From Karstenula rhodostoma CBS 690.94 (Eukaryota; Ascomycota; Dothideomycetes; Pleosporales; Didymosphaeriaceae): DNA of 37,190 bases. The notes beneath the pieces are model-generated. The model ran no database searches, had not been told where the DNA came from, and was given only the letters and a program-made list of their open reading frames with translations. A program made the translations under genes and the position numbers. The stretch is from the NCBI GenBank assembly GCA_010093485.1, contig MU001518.1:181559-218748 (forward strand), read 5' to 3'. Shown here piece after piece: positions 13,201 through 24,302 of the stretch (position 1 is the first letter of the stretch; every line of letters starts with the position of its first letter).

Positions 13201-14000
13201 GAATATTTAATAATAGTATTAACTAGAAATAGAAATCTAAATAGATAGGATATAATAGAAAACTAGCTATTATTTATATTATATATAGTAATAATATATA
13301 TATCTATATAGGTAAGTTTAATAGCTATATAAAATAGGTTATAAATAAAATAATATTTTTAAATTTTAATAAACCTATCTATATTTATATTATATTTAAT
13401 TAATACTTTAATAGATAAATAAACTATACTATATATAAATCTAGAAAGTTTCTATATAACTTCTATATTTCCTTTATTCTAAATATCCTATTATATAAGT
13501 TTAGGGCTAATATACCTAATATATCCTTATTAGTCTAGATATTAATACTAATTTTTCTTTTAATATATACCCCTTTATTTATATAAGCTATAACTCCTTT
13601 ATAAACTATATCCTCCTTTATATTAATACTTTTATTTACTTTTATTTTACTATTAGTATATATATATATAACCTCTATTACTACCTCTTCTATTTTAAAT
13701 AAATATAATAGCCTACTCTATAGTAAATATATATAAAAATTTTTTCCTTTTCTTCCCTTTTTATATTATAGTACTATTAATATAGTAAATAGAATCTAGT
13801 TCTCTTTTCCTAATATTTACCCCTACTAATATAAGGATAAAGGTAGTATATATAATTTAAAAATATAAAAATATATATAATAGGGTAATCTAATATATCT
13901 ATAATATAGAAAAAATATTTAGATAAATTTATTATATAGTCTATTATTAGTATATAGATTTCTACTCTATATATTTTATAATAGGCCAATTTTTTAATTA
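10262..14000 (+). pseudogene. RecQ-family helicase, telomere-linked-helicase-like (decayed)
   Basis: A decayed SF2 helicase gene. Frame 2 is readable from about 10262 to 11440, frame 0 from about 11500 to 14000; the switch coincides with a 12-T run at 11444-11455. Visible in order: a Lys/Glu-rich stretch (10670-10790); Y-Y-K-G-Y-N at 11631-11648, matching the Y-H-K-G-Y-N-type motif I recall from fungal telomere-linked RecQ proteins; a degenerate motif I (K-G-I-S) near 12387; motif II D-E-C-H decayed to N-K-Y-Y at 12693-12704; a motif III-like L-L-V-T-I-L near 12790; helicase C-terminal motif V (F-T-T-R-A-N-L-I-N-I) near 13152-13180; and motif VI (Q-Q-S-G-R-x-G-R-like) at 13224-13253. A Tyr-rich (former Cys) segment at 13390-13450 fits the zinc cluster after such helicase cores. 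The RecQ assignment is fairly secure; the telomere-linked subfamily is from memory of the family and less sure. Ends are approximate. Confidence 0.78.
10667..10780 (+). repeat. Purine-rich low-complexity stretch
   Basis: A run of A/G (GGGAGATAAAGAGGAG and onward into A-rich tracts) within the helicase reading frame, encoding Lys/Glu-rich sequence. It starts with one of the very few ATG codons of the window (10667), which is in the helicase frame. I do not take that ATG as the start, because the frame stays readable upstream. Confidence 0.6.
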
Positions 14001-15605
14001 TATTAAAGGATTTTATAGAGGCCTACTATAGGGTAACTATACCTACTTACTATATAACTAAATAAATAATAAAGCCCTACTATATTATTATTATTTATAC
14101 CTATTTCTACTATATCTATATAATTACTAATAAGATAAAAATAATATATTCCTTAATAAATAAAATAACTATACTATATACTAATATTAATATATACTAT
14201 AAAACCTCTAGATAATACTCTAGATAGTATATAGTTCTATTAAAATACTATAACTAGAATATATATCCCTAGTTAGTTATAATAAATTAAAAATAGTAAA
14301 CTTTATTATATATTTTTTATAACTTATATTTCTATATTTCTATAACTATATTAGTTAGATATTATTAGACCTATTATAGTTTTATAAAACCTATTTTCTA
14401 CTAGACTTATAATAATAGCTACTAGTAGTAAAAAAGTAAAGATAGATATATAAGTTTAAAGTATAAAAAGGAGTAAAGGCCTAATTTAACTAAGGTTAAA
14501 ACTAGATAATAGTATATTTTAAATCTATAGTAATACTAAAATATCTATCTATAGATCCCCTTTTATATATAGTATATATTTCTATATATACTAGTAAAAG
14601 AAAATAATTTAAATTATTAAAAACCTATTTATATAAAATACTACCTAGGTATAAAATTCTATATATAACCTTAGAACTAAGTAATACCCTATATAAAAAA
14701 TTTTTTATTAGTAAAAGTATACTATCTTTATTATTAGAGTTAGTATCTTTTTTTTATTAAAGAGTAGTTAATTTTTAGTAGGTAATAGATAAGGTTATAT
14801 ATATACTATTAAATACTCTAAATACTAGAGAAAAAAAGCTAATAATAAATTAGGTTAAGGTTATAAAGGGCTTTTAATACTTTAGAATTCTTAATTAAGT
14901 AGTAAGTAGGAAGTATAAATAGTATTTAATAAAGATAATATAAATTTTATATAATATAATAGAGTATTTTATAGCTAAGTCTAGTAATAGTTTTACTTAA
15001 AAAATAAATAACTCTTTTTTAAGGGTTTTTTTAATTAGTAGTAGTAGTAGTCTATATATTTTTTATTATTTATTAAAATATTTATATTTTTACTCTATAT
15101 ACTAAAGTTATTTATAAACTAGTAGTTTTTTAGTTAGTTTATTATAATAGATATTACTACTAGTTTAATAATATAATACTATTAATTAAAGATATAAACC
15201 CTTTTTATTTTAATTATAAATAGAGTAAATATAATATAAGAATATACTAAGTTTTAGGGGTAATAGAGTTTATATTAGGCTTATAGTAATTATTTTAATA
15301 ACTATAAAGTAATAAAAATATAGAAAAAAATAATATAAATTCTAGATTTAAATAACTATTTAGAATAAATTTATAATATAGTATTCCCTTATATAATATA
15401 TTATATATATATCGACTAAACTCTACTAGTATAGTATATAAGCTAGTATAAATATATTTTTATTTTTACTATTCTTACTCTTTTTATTATATCTTAAATA
15501 CTATAGCCCTTAATTTTTATTAAGATTCTAAATAAGTGACCCTTACTCCCCTAGTTTCGAAAATTAAAGGGATTAAAGGTATTCTTTATTATAAAGTATT
15601 ATAAT
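14001..15605. other. Unresolved decayed sequence
   Basis: No gene identified. A short motif at 14019-14037 (GGCCTACTATAGGGTA) recurs at 36940-36957, hinting that two copies of one repeat family are present. A plus-strand stretch near 14740-15000 has coding-like texture, but no motif could be fixed. The sequence at 15530-15575 retains a TpG and a CpG (GTGACCC, TTCGAA), slightly unlike its surroundings. Confidence 0.35.
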
Positions 15606-15800
15606 TTCTATTTATAAAATCTACTAGTATTTAATAATACTTTCTATAATATTACTTTAGTCTATAAAGTCTATTAGTATTTAACTAGACTTTTTATTAA
15701 TTTATCTTAGTTTATAGAATTTACTATTATTTAACTCTACTATAATTTAATATAAATTTCTATTAACTCGTTTTAGTATATAGAATCTACTATATTTTAC
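15606..15800 (+). repeat. ~50-bp tandem repeat array, forward arm
   Basis: Four decayed units starting near 15606, 15661, 15711 and 15777, each with the core TTTATAGAATCTACTAGTAT followed by a C/T-rich tail ending in CTTAG or TTTAG. Unit lengths range from about 50 to 66 bp. A further forward unit lies alone at about 16294-16340. The array is the inverse of the array at 16622-16845. Confidence 0.75.
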
Positions 15801-16621
15801 CTCTAGAATTAAAATCTTTAAGTCTCTAGAAATTTATAGTATCTAGTATTTATTACTCTATATAGGCCTCTATTACTTATATTACTCCTTTCTTAAATTT
15901 ATTATTTAGAGTATTTTAATATTATTATTTCTAACTATATTATTATTTTTAGTTATAGTCTCTAATTTAGACTATTTATACTTAAATTATTATTAGTCCT
16001 CCTTCTAGTACTTCTAATAAGTAAATATATACTAAAGCTATTCTAGACTTAAAGTCTAGATTATTTTATTATTATATTTAATTAAGTTAATAGGCTCTAG
16101 ACTATACTTAATAATATATAAATCCTTAAGAAACTCTATTAAAAATATTACTTCTATATTAAAAATAACTTACTTAAGAAATAATAGTAAAAGTAGAAAA
16201 TAATAAATAGCTTTTTATTATTAGTATATTTAGTATTATAGTAATTAATTTTCTTATTAGATTTATTCTTATTTAGGGTTATTTAAGTTATATTAGTTTA
16301 TAGAGTCTACTAGAAATTAATTAATATAACTTTCTATTAGCTAGTTATTAAATAATATATTAGCCCTATAAGGAAACTAAGCTCTATAATCCTTATAGTA
16401 AATTTAGGGCCTCCTTAAAAGCTATATATATTACCTCCTATTTAGTATAAACTATTATTAATTCGTATTAATTTATAATAATATTAATAGTATTATTATT
16501 TATATTATAAAAAGTAAGTATTTATTATATTAAATATAAAAAAATATTAGATATAAAGGTTTTAGTATTCTTAATAATAGTTTTAGTAAAATTAGTAGTT
16601 ACTAATAAGATTTTTAGTTAA

Positions 16622-16845
16622 TAGTATATTTTATAAACTAAAGTAAACTAATAGAAAATACTATATAATACTAGTAAACTCTATAGACTAAAATAACCTC
16701 CTAAAATATATTATTAAATACTAGTAGATTCTATAAATTAAGGGGAGATAAAATATTTTTTAAATCCTTATACTAGTATATTTTATAAACTAAGATAAGC
16801 TAATAGAAAATATTATTAACTACTAGTAGACTCTATAAATAGAAA
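16622..16845 (-). repeat. ~50-bp tandem repeat array, inverted arm
   Basis: Reverse-complement copies of the units at 15606-15800 (at least four). The outermost pair, 15606-15630 and 16821-16845, matches at about 23 of 25 positions when one is reverse complemented, differing only by A/G. The two arms enclose about 820 bp. The arrangement resembles the subterminal repeats and inverted ends of a non-autonomous DNA transposon, but no transposase or target duplication was found. Confidence 0.75.
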
Positions 16846-18599
16846 TAAATTAATAAAAAATTCTATTATATTAATACTAAGTAGATAATATAGATACTAT
16901 AGATATTTATATAATATATTATTTCTAGATTTCTAAATAAATTTTCTATATAGCTATTTAATAAATTACTAGTTATATTAATATCTTTTACTAAAATAGG
17001 TAGAAAATTATAAATAGGGTAGTTAAGTAATAGATATAATTCTAGAATAGATAGGTAAAAGTATAAGGGAATATATTAAATAAAAAGAAGCTATTTATCT
17101 ATAAAGTTAAAATTTAAAGCTATTATATATATACTATATTCTCTAATTAATAATTACCCTCCTTATAAGTAAAAACCTATAAGAGAGATAACCTAGACTA
17201 ATAAATAACTAGAAAACTATCTAGTATATTTTATTTTATAGTTTATTATTATTAAATCTTTTTATTTTACTAGTAGGTACTAGTATTATATAGATTAATA
17301 CCTCTATTTATAATATTTTTAAATATCTTTATTAATTCTATCTAGTAGTTTAGTCGCGCCTCTAAGAATAATATATTATTAATAAGTATATATATATAGT
17401 ACTTCTCTTCTATTTAATCTTAATAATAAACTTTAGTAAAGAGTTACTTAAACTTTTAAATACTATAATTTAGCTTCTAGAAAATAATATAATTAGTAGA
17501 CTATAGGTTTAACTCTATACTACCTATTTCTAATATTAATATTATAATCTAAGGACTATTAGATTTATTTTCTTAAAAAAAATCTAGGGCGAGACTACGT
17601 TCCTTTTCTATTATTATAAAGGTATAGGTATAAATATTATTCCTTCTAAACTTTTTAAATATAAGGGTATTAACTATTTTAGTAATATTTAGCTATAAAG
17701 TTTCTATAATAATTTTATTAGACTTTCTATTCTAATATTTTATCTTTATAATCTTATATAGAAGTTTTTTTCCTATTAATTATTTTATATTATTCTTTAT
17801 ATTATATATTTCTAGTAGCTTTCTCTATATATTAGAGTTATATAGAAAAGTTAGAAATTTAAATAGGTTATAGCTTTTAGTAAACTTACTAGATTTCCCT
17901 TATTTATTTTTTTTACCCTACTATTAATATATTAACTATATTATACTTATTATATTTATAATAGTAATATAATTATATATACTAGTCTATTTACCTTTTA
18001 TAGGCTTAATTCTAAGTTTATTTTTATTATATTTTATATAATCCTTCTTATACTTATATTTAACCTTAGTATTTAATATATTTTCCCCCTTTATAATCTA
18101 GTACCTCTTATTTTTATTTAGCCTTATAGTAATTTTTTTATAAATTAATTTTATTTTTATATCGATAATAGGTATACTATTATACTAAAGAATATTAAAA
18201 GGCTATATAATTATAAAGAATAGTATAATAAATACTATTATTTTTATAATTACTTTATAATAGTCTAATTATTATAATTTATTATACTCTATACTTATAT
18301 TACTAACTATTTTTATAATTAATTTCCCTAATATATTAAGTATTTTTACTCTAGATATAAAATCTAGCTACTAGAAAACTTAGTATATATCTTTTATACT
18401 TATCTACTTAAATTAATAAAGCCCTAAAGTATAGAAAATATAATATCTAATCTAGTTAGAATAAGTTAATATACTAGATATACCCTATATAATTAGATAG
18501 ATACTATATATAATATAAAAGGAATTATAAATAAAATTAAAAATTATTTACTATTAAATACTATTTATACCCTTATAGAATTTATCCTATACTAAAAAC
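16846..18599. other. Unresolved decayed sequence
   Basis: No recognisable gene. Two small CpG-bearing spots remain (GTCGCGCC at 17353-17360; GGGCGAGACTACG at 17588-17600). The minus strand between about 18160 and 17540 reads as a possible basic, decayed ORF, with the CpG spot inside it. I cannot name a family. Confidence 0.3.
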
Positions 18600-18601
18600 T
18601 T

Positions 18602-19636
18602 AACTATAAGAAATTATATATTATATAGATAGGCCTTTAAATAATTAGTATTTAGGGCTAGAATTTTACTATTAGGTTTTATCTTAACCCCCTTAACCTA
18701 GGTTAATAAACTAAACTTAACCTAGATATTTATAAAATAGTCTAGTATAGTTAGAATAATAAAATTAAAAACTATAGCTAGTATATAGCTATTAATAAAT
18801 CTAACCTTTATAATTTTAATTTTTATAAATTCTAAAATAATATTTAACTATATTATTCTATATTAAATTTTAGATATATTTATTTATATATAATTCTCTT
18901 TTAGAATAATCCTATATAGGTAAAATTATTTTTAAGTATAATATTAAGTATATATACTAACCTCCTTAATACTAAAAAAACTATACTAGTTTTATTTATT
19001 AAATACTTATATACCCTTTATACCTAACTTAAAAGTAAATCTAAGTCTAAAGTAACTCTTAAAAAACTAGCTACCCTTAAAAAGTATTTAAATATTATAT
19101 TTAAAGCTATTAAGAGTATTATATAGAGTAATAATTAGTATATTATTAATTTTAAAAATTTTATTTAAATATATAGTTTTATAGTTATATAGTATATACT
19201 AGTAGATAATTAGTAGTAAGTTTTATAAGGGGTAAATAGATTTATTAGATATATTTAGTACTAGGTATTATAAAAAGTCTCTATAGGTCTAATACTATAT
19301 AACTATAGTATAGTTAACCTCGTAGTACTTTATAATAATTATTTTAAGTATAAATTTAATAATTTTATTTATATCTAGTTTATTATTATAAATATTACTA
19401 TCTATTATTATATACTCTAGCTAGAAGATTTCTATAATAAAGAAAATCTAGTAGAATTTAATTCTAATACTCTCTATTAGTCTAAAGTACTTAAAGGAAA
19501 TACTATTAGTTTACCTTAATTTATCCCTATTAAGTTAAGAAAGTACCTCTAATTCTTATTATATTATTTCTAAATAAATCCTTATATACTTTTTAATTAA
19601 TATAAGCTTTTTAGATATTTAAAAAATTAAAAATAT
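18602..19636 (+). pseudogene. ORF-like decayed gene, unknown
   Basis: Frame 2 stays readable for about 340 codons with only RIP-type TAA/TAG stops. Three points checked along it (18662, 19034, 19502) are in one frame, so there is no net indel. The predicted residues are mixed, with a Lys/Ser-rich patch around 19030-19060 and several Asn/Tyr-rich segments that would revert to Asp/His-rich. No signal peptide, membrane segment or family motif is evident. Because TGA is absent throughout this window, an open-looking frame is weaker evidence than usual; a minus-strand reading is not excluded. Confidence 0.4.
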
Positions 19637-20127
19637 ATTATTATAATTATTATAATTATTATTTTTAAATTTAATTACTTTATTTTTATTAATATTATTA
19701 TATAGTGTTATCTAGCCCTTATAATTACTATTAGGGTTTTTAAATAAATACTCTTTATTTTCTATATTATAGACTAAGTAGAAGTACTTTTTTTTATAAT
19801 ATAAGGTATACTAGACTAGAGGGATATTACTATTAATCTTAAACTTATTATTAATTAAAATAGTCTTTTCCTTACTTAAGCTAAAATTCTAGATATCTAG
19901 TTTTCTAAAGTTAATATTTTTTTTAAATCTAAAGAATCTATAACTATTATAGAAATTATAAATAAATTAGATTAAACTATAATTACTAGAAAGATTTTTA
20001 TTCTAGTTATCTTCTTTAGTATTAGTTATAACTATATTAAGATTACTATAAATATATAAAAAAGAAGAATACTTATTATTACTAGCTAGAGACTTATTAA
20101 TAATATTACTAGTAGGGTTTTTATTAT

Positions 20128-20415
20128 TTATATTATCTAGATTATTATATATTTTACTAGAGTTACTATTATTATTACCTATAAGGTTACTAGATAATAT
20201 AATAATAATATCTATATATATAATATTTTTAATTACTTAGTTATAAGTAGAACTAGAACTATATTATAATATATTAGTATTACTATTTAGACTAATCTAA
20301 TTCTTACTAAAAGTATAACTATTTAAGTCTTAATTATTTATATTATCTAAAATAATATATATTCTATTAGAGTTACTACTATTATTACCTATAAGGTTAT
20401 TAAATAATATAGTAA
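20128..20415 (-). repeat. Direct repeat, 210-bp offset
   Basis: A segment of about 75 bp around 20128-20205 recurs at 20338-20415; the shared core AGTTACTA(T/C)TATTATTACC starts at 20161 and 20371. The offset is 70 codons, so both copies share a frame in the minus-strand ORF-like region. Differences are mainly A/G and C/T. Confidence 0.75.
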
Positions 20416-21080
20416 AACTACCTATAGGTATATTATTTATAATTAAGCCATTTTTTATATAATAAGTAAGAGGTTCTATTTTACCTATTTTATAGTTTTT
20501 AGTAATTAGATAACTAGTTTTTAAATTTATCTAATAATATTTATAAAATAGAGATAATAATATATTTTTACTTTATTTTATTTTTACTTTTATTACTATA
20601 CTAACTTTATTATTTTCTAGTAATTCTAGGAATAAAATTATAAATATAGTAGCCTTACTAAAACTAAAATTTAAGAGCTTTTAAATTATAGTATTAAGAA
20701 TTATATAGATTTAGATAGAAATATACTTCTTCTTTACCTCTTATATATAAACGCGATAATTCTATATAGTTTTAAATAGTATATTAGTTTTTTCTACTAA
20801 TAGTATTTACTATACCCTATTAGTATTACTAATCTAAAATATATTAATAATACTAAATTTAGTTAATTTATTTAATATTTTATATTATATAAAGTTAAAT
20901 ATAAGCTTGGTTTACTATAGTTAGATATAAAATAAAGGGTATATTTTAGTTTAAATAGAGATTCTATATAAACTATAGTATATATTATTAATTAGTTTAT
21001 TAATTAGTTTTTTAATTAAGATTATTATTTACTTAGGTTTATTCTTTTAGGCTAATACTTATATAATAAATAACTCTTAC

Positions 21081-21170
21081 TTAATAAATAATTTAGACTT
21101 AATAGATAATTTAGACTTAATAGATAATTTAGACTTAATAGATAATTTAGACTTAATAAATAATTTAGGC
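21081..21170. repeat. 18-bp tandem repeat, 5 units
   Basis: Five units starting at 21081, 21099, 21117, 21135 and 21153, consensus TTAATAGATAATTTAGAC. The length is a multiple of three, so on either strand it encodes a hexapeptide repeat. The central units are identical despite the heavy mutation around them, which suggests expansion after much of the RIP, or that the unit had few RIP targets left. Confidence 0.9.
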
Positions 21171-21387
21171 TTAACTATTAAAATAGTTTTTTTTACTATA
21201 GACTTAGGCTTACTATACTAGTTTAGTATTATATAAAGAATATATACTTTTTATATATTATTAAAGATTTTTTAAATATTTAATATAGGGATTCTTTATA
21301 GTACTAGAATAGTATAAGTATTTTAAAAAGAGGACTTATAGTCTTTATATTATATATTAGTAGGGTTTATTATAAAATAGTACTCCC

Positions 21388-21392
21388 TTAGC
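21388..21392 (+). repeat. Target-site duplication, left (copy B)
   Basis: TTAGC immediately before the 5' LTR of copy B, repeated exactly at 30711-30715 after the 3' LTR. Five-base duplications are typical of Ty3/gypsy integrases. Confidence 0.9.
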
Positions 21393-21638
21393 TATAAGGG
21401 TTAATTTAACCTAAGGTTAAATCTTTTTATAAGATATTTACCTATCTTTAAGCTTAGGCCTTATCTAGTAGCCTATATATAGATTAGTTAGTAGATTTTA
21501 AATACTTAATATATAAAAAGTCCCTTTCTAGAACTCTCTCTATTTTAGTATTTTAAATTTAGTTTTAATTTATATAGTTTCTTTTATCTATCTAATTCTA
21601 AGAGTATTTACCCTATTTAGTTATATTCTAGCCTTATA
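21393..21638 (+). repeat. 5' LTR of copy B
   Basis: 246 bp, starting TATAAGG and ending CCTTATA. It matches the 3' LTR at 30465-30710; differences that I see are C/T or G/A, as expected when identical LTRs at insertion are later mutated by RIP. Confidence 0.95.
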
Positions 21639-21744
21639 TTAAACTTAAAACCCTTTTTTTTAACTAGAAATTAATAATTATAATATCTACCTTTAGCTCT
21701 TTAGATATAGAAAGATCTACTAAAATTCTAAAATTTTTTTAGAT

Positions 21745-21911
21745 TAGCTATTAAGGTACTAGAATGTCCTCTAAAGTCCTTATTAAAGACTAGCTATTAA
21801 GGTATTAGAATATCCTCTAAAGTCCTTATTAAAGGCTAGCTATTAAAATACTAGAATATCCTCTAAAGTCTTTATTAAAGGCTAGCTATTAAGGTACTAG
21901 AATATCCTCTT
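21745..21911 (+). repeat. 46-bp leader tandem repeat, 4 units (copy B)
   Basis: Units start at 21745, 21791, 21837 and 21883; the last is partial. Same unit as in copy A (2999-3119), which has three. The copy-number difference fully accounts for the 46-bp length difference between the two copies. Position between LTR and gag suggests a leader or packaging region, but that role is inference. Confidence 0.92.
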
Positions 21912-22092
21912 AGATTTTTTAAACTCCCTTAAAGACCTACTAATATTAGATACCTTTAGTAGAATTAACTACTATAAAGATTAAATTCCTTTTAGATAAA
22001 AGTATATATCTATTATAGGTATACTAAAAATAATATATATATCCTTAGTAAATAGACTTAAAATAGGACTAATTACCTATTTATTACTTATA

Positions 22093-24302
22093 CCTTACCT
22101 ACCTAAACCTATCTTTTACCCTTATAGTAAATATTAATTTATATAATATTTCTATTTTAAATAGCCCTCTTTTTTTATCTACTTTACCTCTAAATAGTTC
22201 TATACCTACTATACTACTACCTATAACTAAGTATATAAAGATAAAACCTCTAGTACCTAAATAGTTTATTAATAGGGATTTAATACCTTTTCTTTAGAGC
22301 TATACTAGGACTTACTTTATAAGCCGCGCTACTAAAGTAATAGTAGCTTTTAATTTTAATAAAAAAGACTTTAATAATATTTTAAAAGTAAAAGACTCCT
22401 ATTATAGTATAACTATAGGTAAGATACTATATATATTACCCTAAGATTACTTACCTATTCTAATATAAGAATAGGTACTAGTAGCTAAAGCCTTTAGTAT
22501 ATAATCTTCCTATAAGCTAGAAAACCTACTTTTCTAGATTAAACTTTTTCTACTAAAACTAGATATCTAGCTACCTAAAGGTACTAAAGAATACCTAGCT
22601 AATATTAGTAAAATTAAAAAGAAATTAGACCTCTATTAGAATCCTAGAACTAGAAACTATAAAGAAAAAGAAAATAACTTTAAAACTAGTCTATAAATAG
22701 CTAGACTATAAAAGCTAAAAAAAGTATTTAAACTATATATAGCTTTTACTAATATTAATATAATTATTCTAAACCTAATTACTTTAGATAGAAAGTATCT
22801 AGAAACTTTAAACTACTAAGGTCTAGAATTTACTACTACTTTTAATATATATATAGGCTATATTAAGGCTAATATAGCCCTATTTACTATAAAGCTATAG
22901 CTTATAGTCTTATCCTATTATATATATAAAATATAGGACTAGTAATAAAAGCTAGTCTAGTAAAATACTAATTTAAATAATAAAATTAATATTATAATAG
23001 ACTTCTAGATATAGACTTAGAAAGAAAATAATTATCTATAAACTAAAATTATAGAACTAAAAAAGACTACTAAGGCTAAAAATTAACTAATATAGATAAT
23101 AATTAGTAATTTAGATAGTAATAATAGCTTTAAGTTACTTTACTAGTTTAGTACTTTTCCTACTAAGCTAGTATCTACTATTAAATATAATACTAAACTA
23201 GTTACTCTAAAAATAAATAATTAGTAAGATATAGACTATTCTACTATAGGTTAATATATCCTAAGAGTAAATACCCCTAGTAAACTTTTCTATAAAGTAC
23301 TAAACTTTTACTATATAAAATACTAAGCTTATTAGAGTAAATATCTATCCCCTAAAATTCTAGACCCTAATAAATTTAATAGTAATAAGGCTTAGTTTAA
23401 GCTATAGTTCTATTTACTAGAGGTTAAGATTAAGTCTAATATAAACTATTTTTAGTAAAATACTTCTAAAGAATATATTATAGTTATTACTAATTATATT
23501 AATATATAACTAGAAGACTATATCTTTAAAATTTTTAATATCTAGAAATAATAGTAATTAACTATATCTCTTATAGGTCTATATAACTACCTCTAAGCTA
23601 TATTTATATTACTAAACTAGAATATTAATATCTATACTAATCTCTAGAAAATAATACTTCTACTTAGAGGAGATATAAACTTATTTATTATATAATATAA
23701 TATATTTATAAACTAGGCTAGGTTTTATTTTAATAATTTTAAAGAGATACTCTATAAAAAGCTCTATATAAAGCTTACTAACTAACTTATCTAGAATACT
23801 ATTAACTCTATTATAAACTATAATAAATTTTATACTATTATCTATAAGCTATATAAAGCCTATAAATATAATTATTAAACTAATTATAATTAATTTACTC
23901 CCTCTACCCTATACTATTATAAGGAGTTTTTATTATAAATAATTATTTTAGCCCCTTATTATATTATAGGACTACCTAAAGATACTATAGTAGAATTAGC
24001 TCTAAAGCACTAATCTACTAACTCTAAATATAGGTATTCTAAGGAGTAGTATTATAAGAATTAGATATATTATAACTACCTTTTTAAAAACTATATCTAC
24101 TATAATTACTCTATTAAACTCTATAATAGATATACTATCGCTACTATTATAAAGGTTTAAGAAAAGAATAAGATTTATTTTTTTTTAAAATTTAGTAATA
24201 AATATACCTCTAATAAAGACTCTAAGTTAGACTTTAAGTTAAAAAATTAGAAATACTAGTTAACTCTAGACTAGTACCCCTAATAGAAGTAGTAGGTATA
24301 GA
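22093..24302 (+). pseudogene. gag: gag-like ORF1 of copy B (decayed)
   Basis: Aligned to gag of copy A at a constant offset of 18792 bp, in the same frame (2). It has the same Gag-type domain and the same CCHC zinc knuckle spacing, near 24068-24109, again with all ligands read as tyrosine. No ATG remains. The ORF has no net frameshift relative to copy A, so decay is by substitution. The boundaries are transferred from copy A and are approximate at the start. Confidence 0.75.

Larger units (their letters stand above)
19690..21180 (-). pseudogene. ORF-like decayed gene on minus strand, Asn/Ser-rich, unknown
   Basis: Read on the minus strand, the stretch from about 21180 down to 19690 gives a long decayed protein-like sequence rich in Asn and Ser, as expected if Asp and Gly codons were converted by RIP. 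It contains a duplicated segment reading N-L-I-G-N-N/D-S-x-N-S, 70 codons apart, and near its start a six-codon tandem repeat. The plus-strand reading of the same DNA is much less protein-like. The original protein would have been acidic and of low complexity in its second half. I do not recognise it. Confidence 0.45.

Noticed and set aside
12300..14000. Helitron helicase
   Set aside because: Motifs are RecQ-like (D-E-C-H type box, C-terminal Cys cluster), not Pif1-like, and no Rep domain or Helitron ends were seen.
7591..21387. Remaining 3' half of copy A displaced by a large nested insertion
   Set aside because: Searching by eye for the RNase H, integrase and 3' LTR segments of copy B found no second match.
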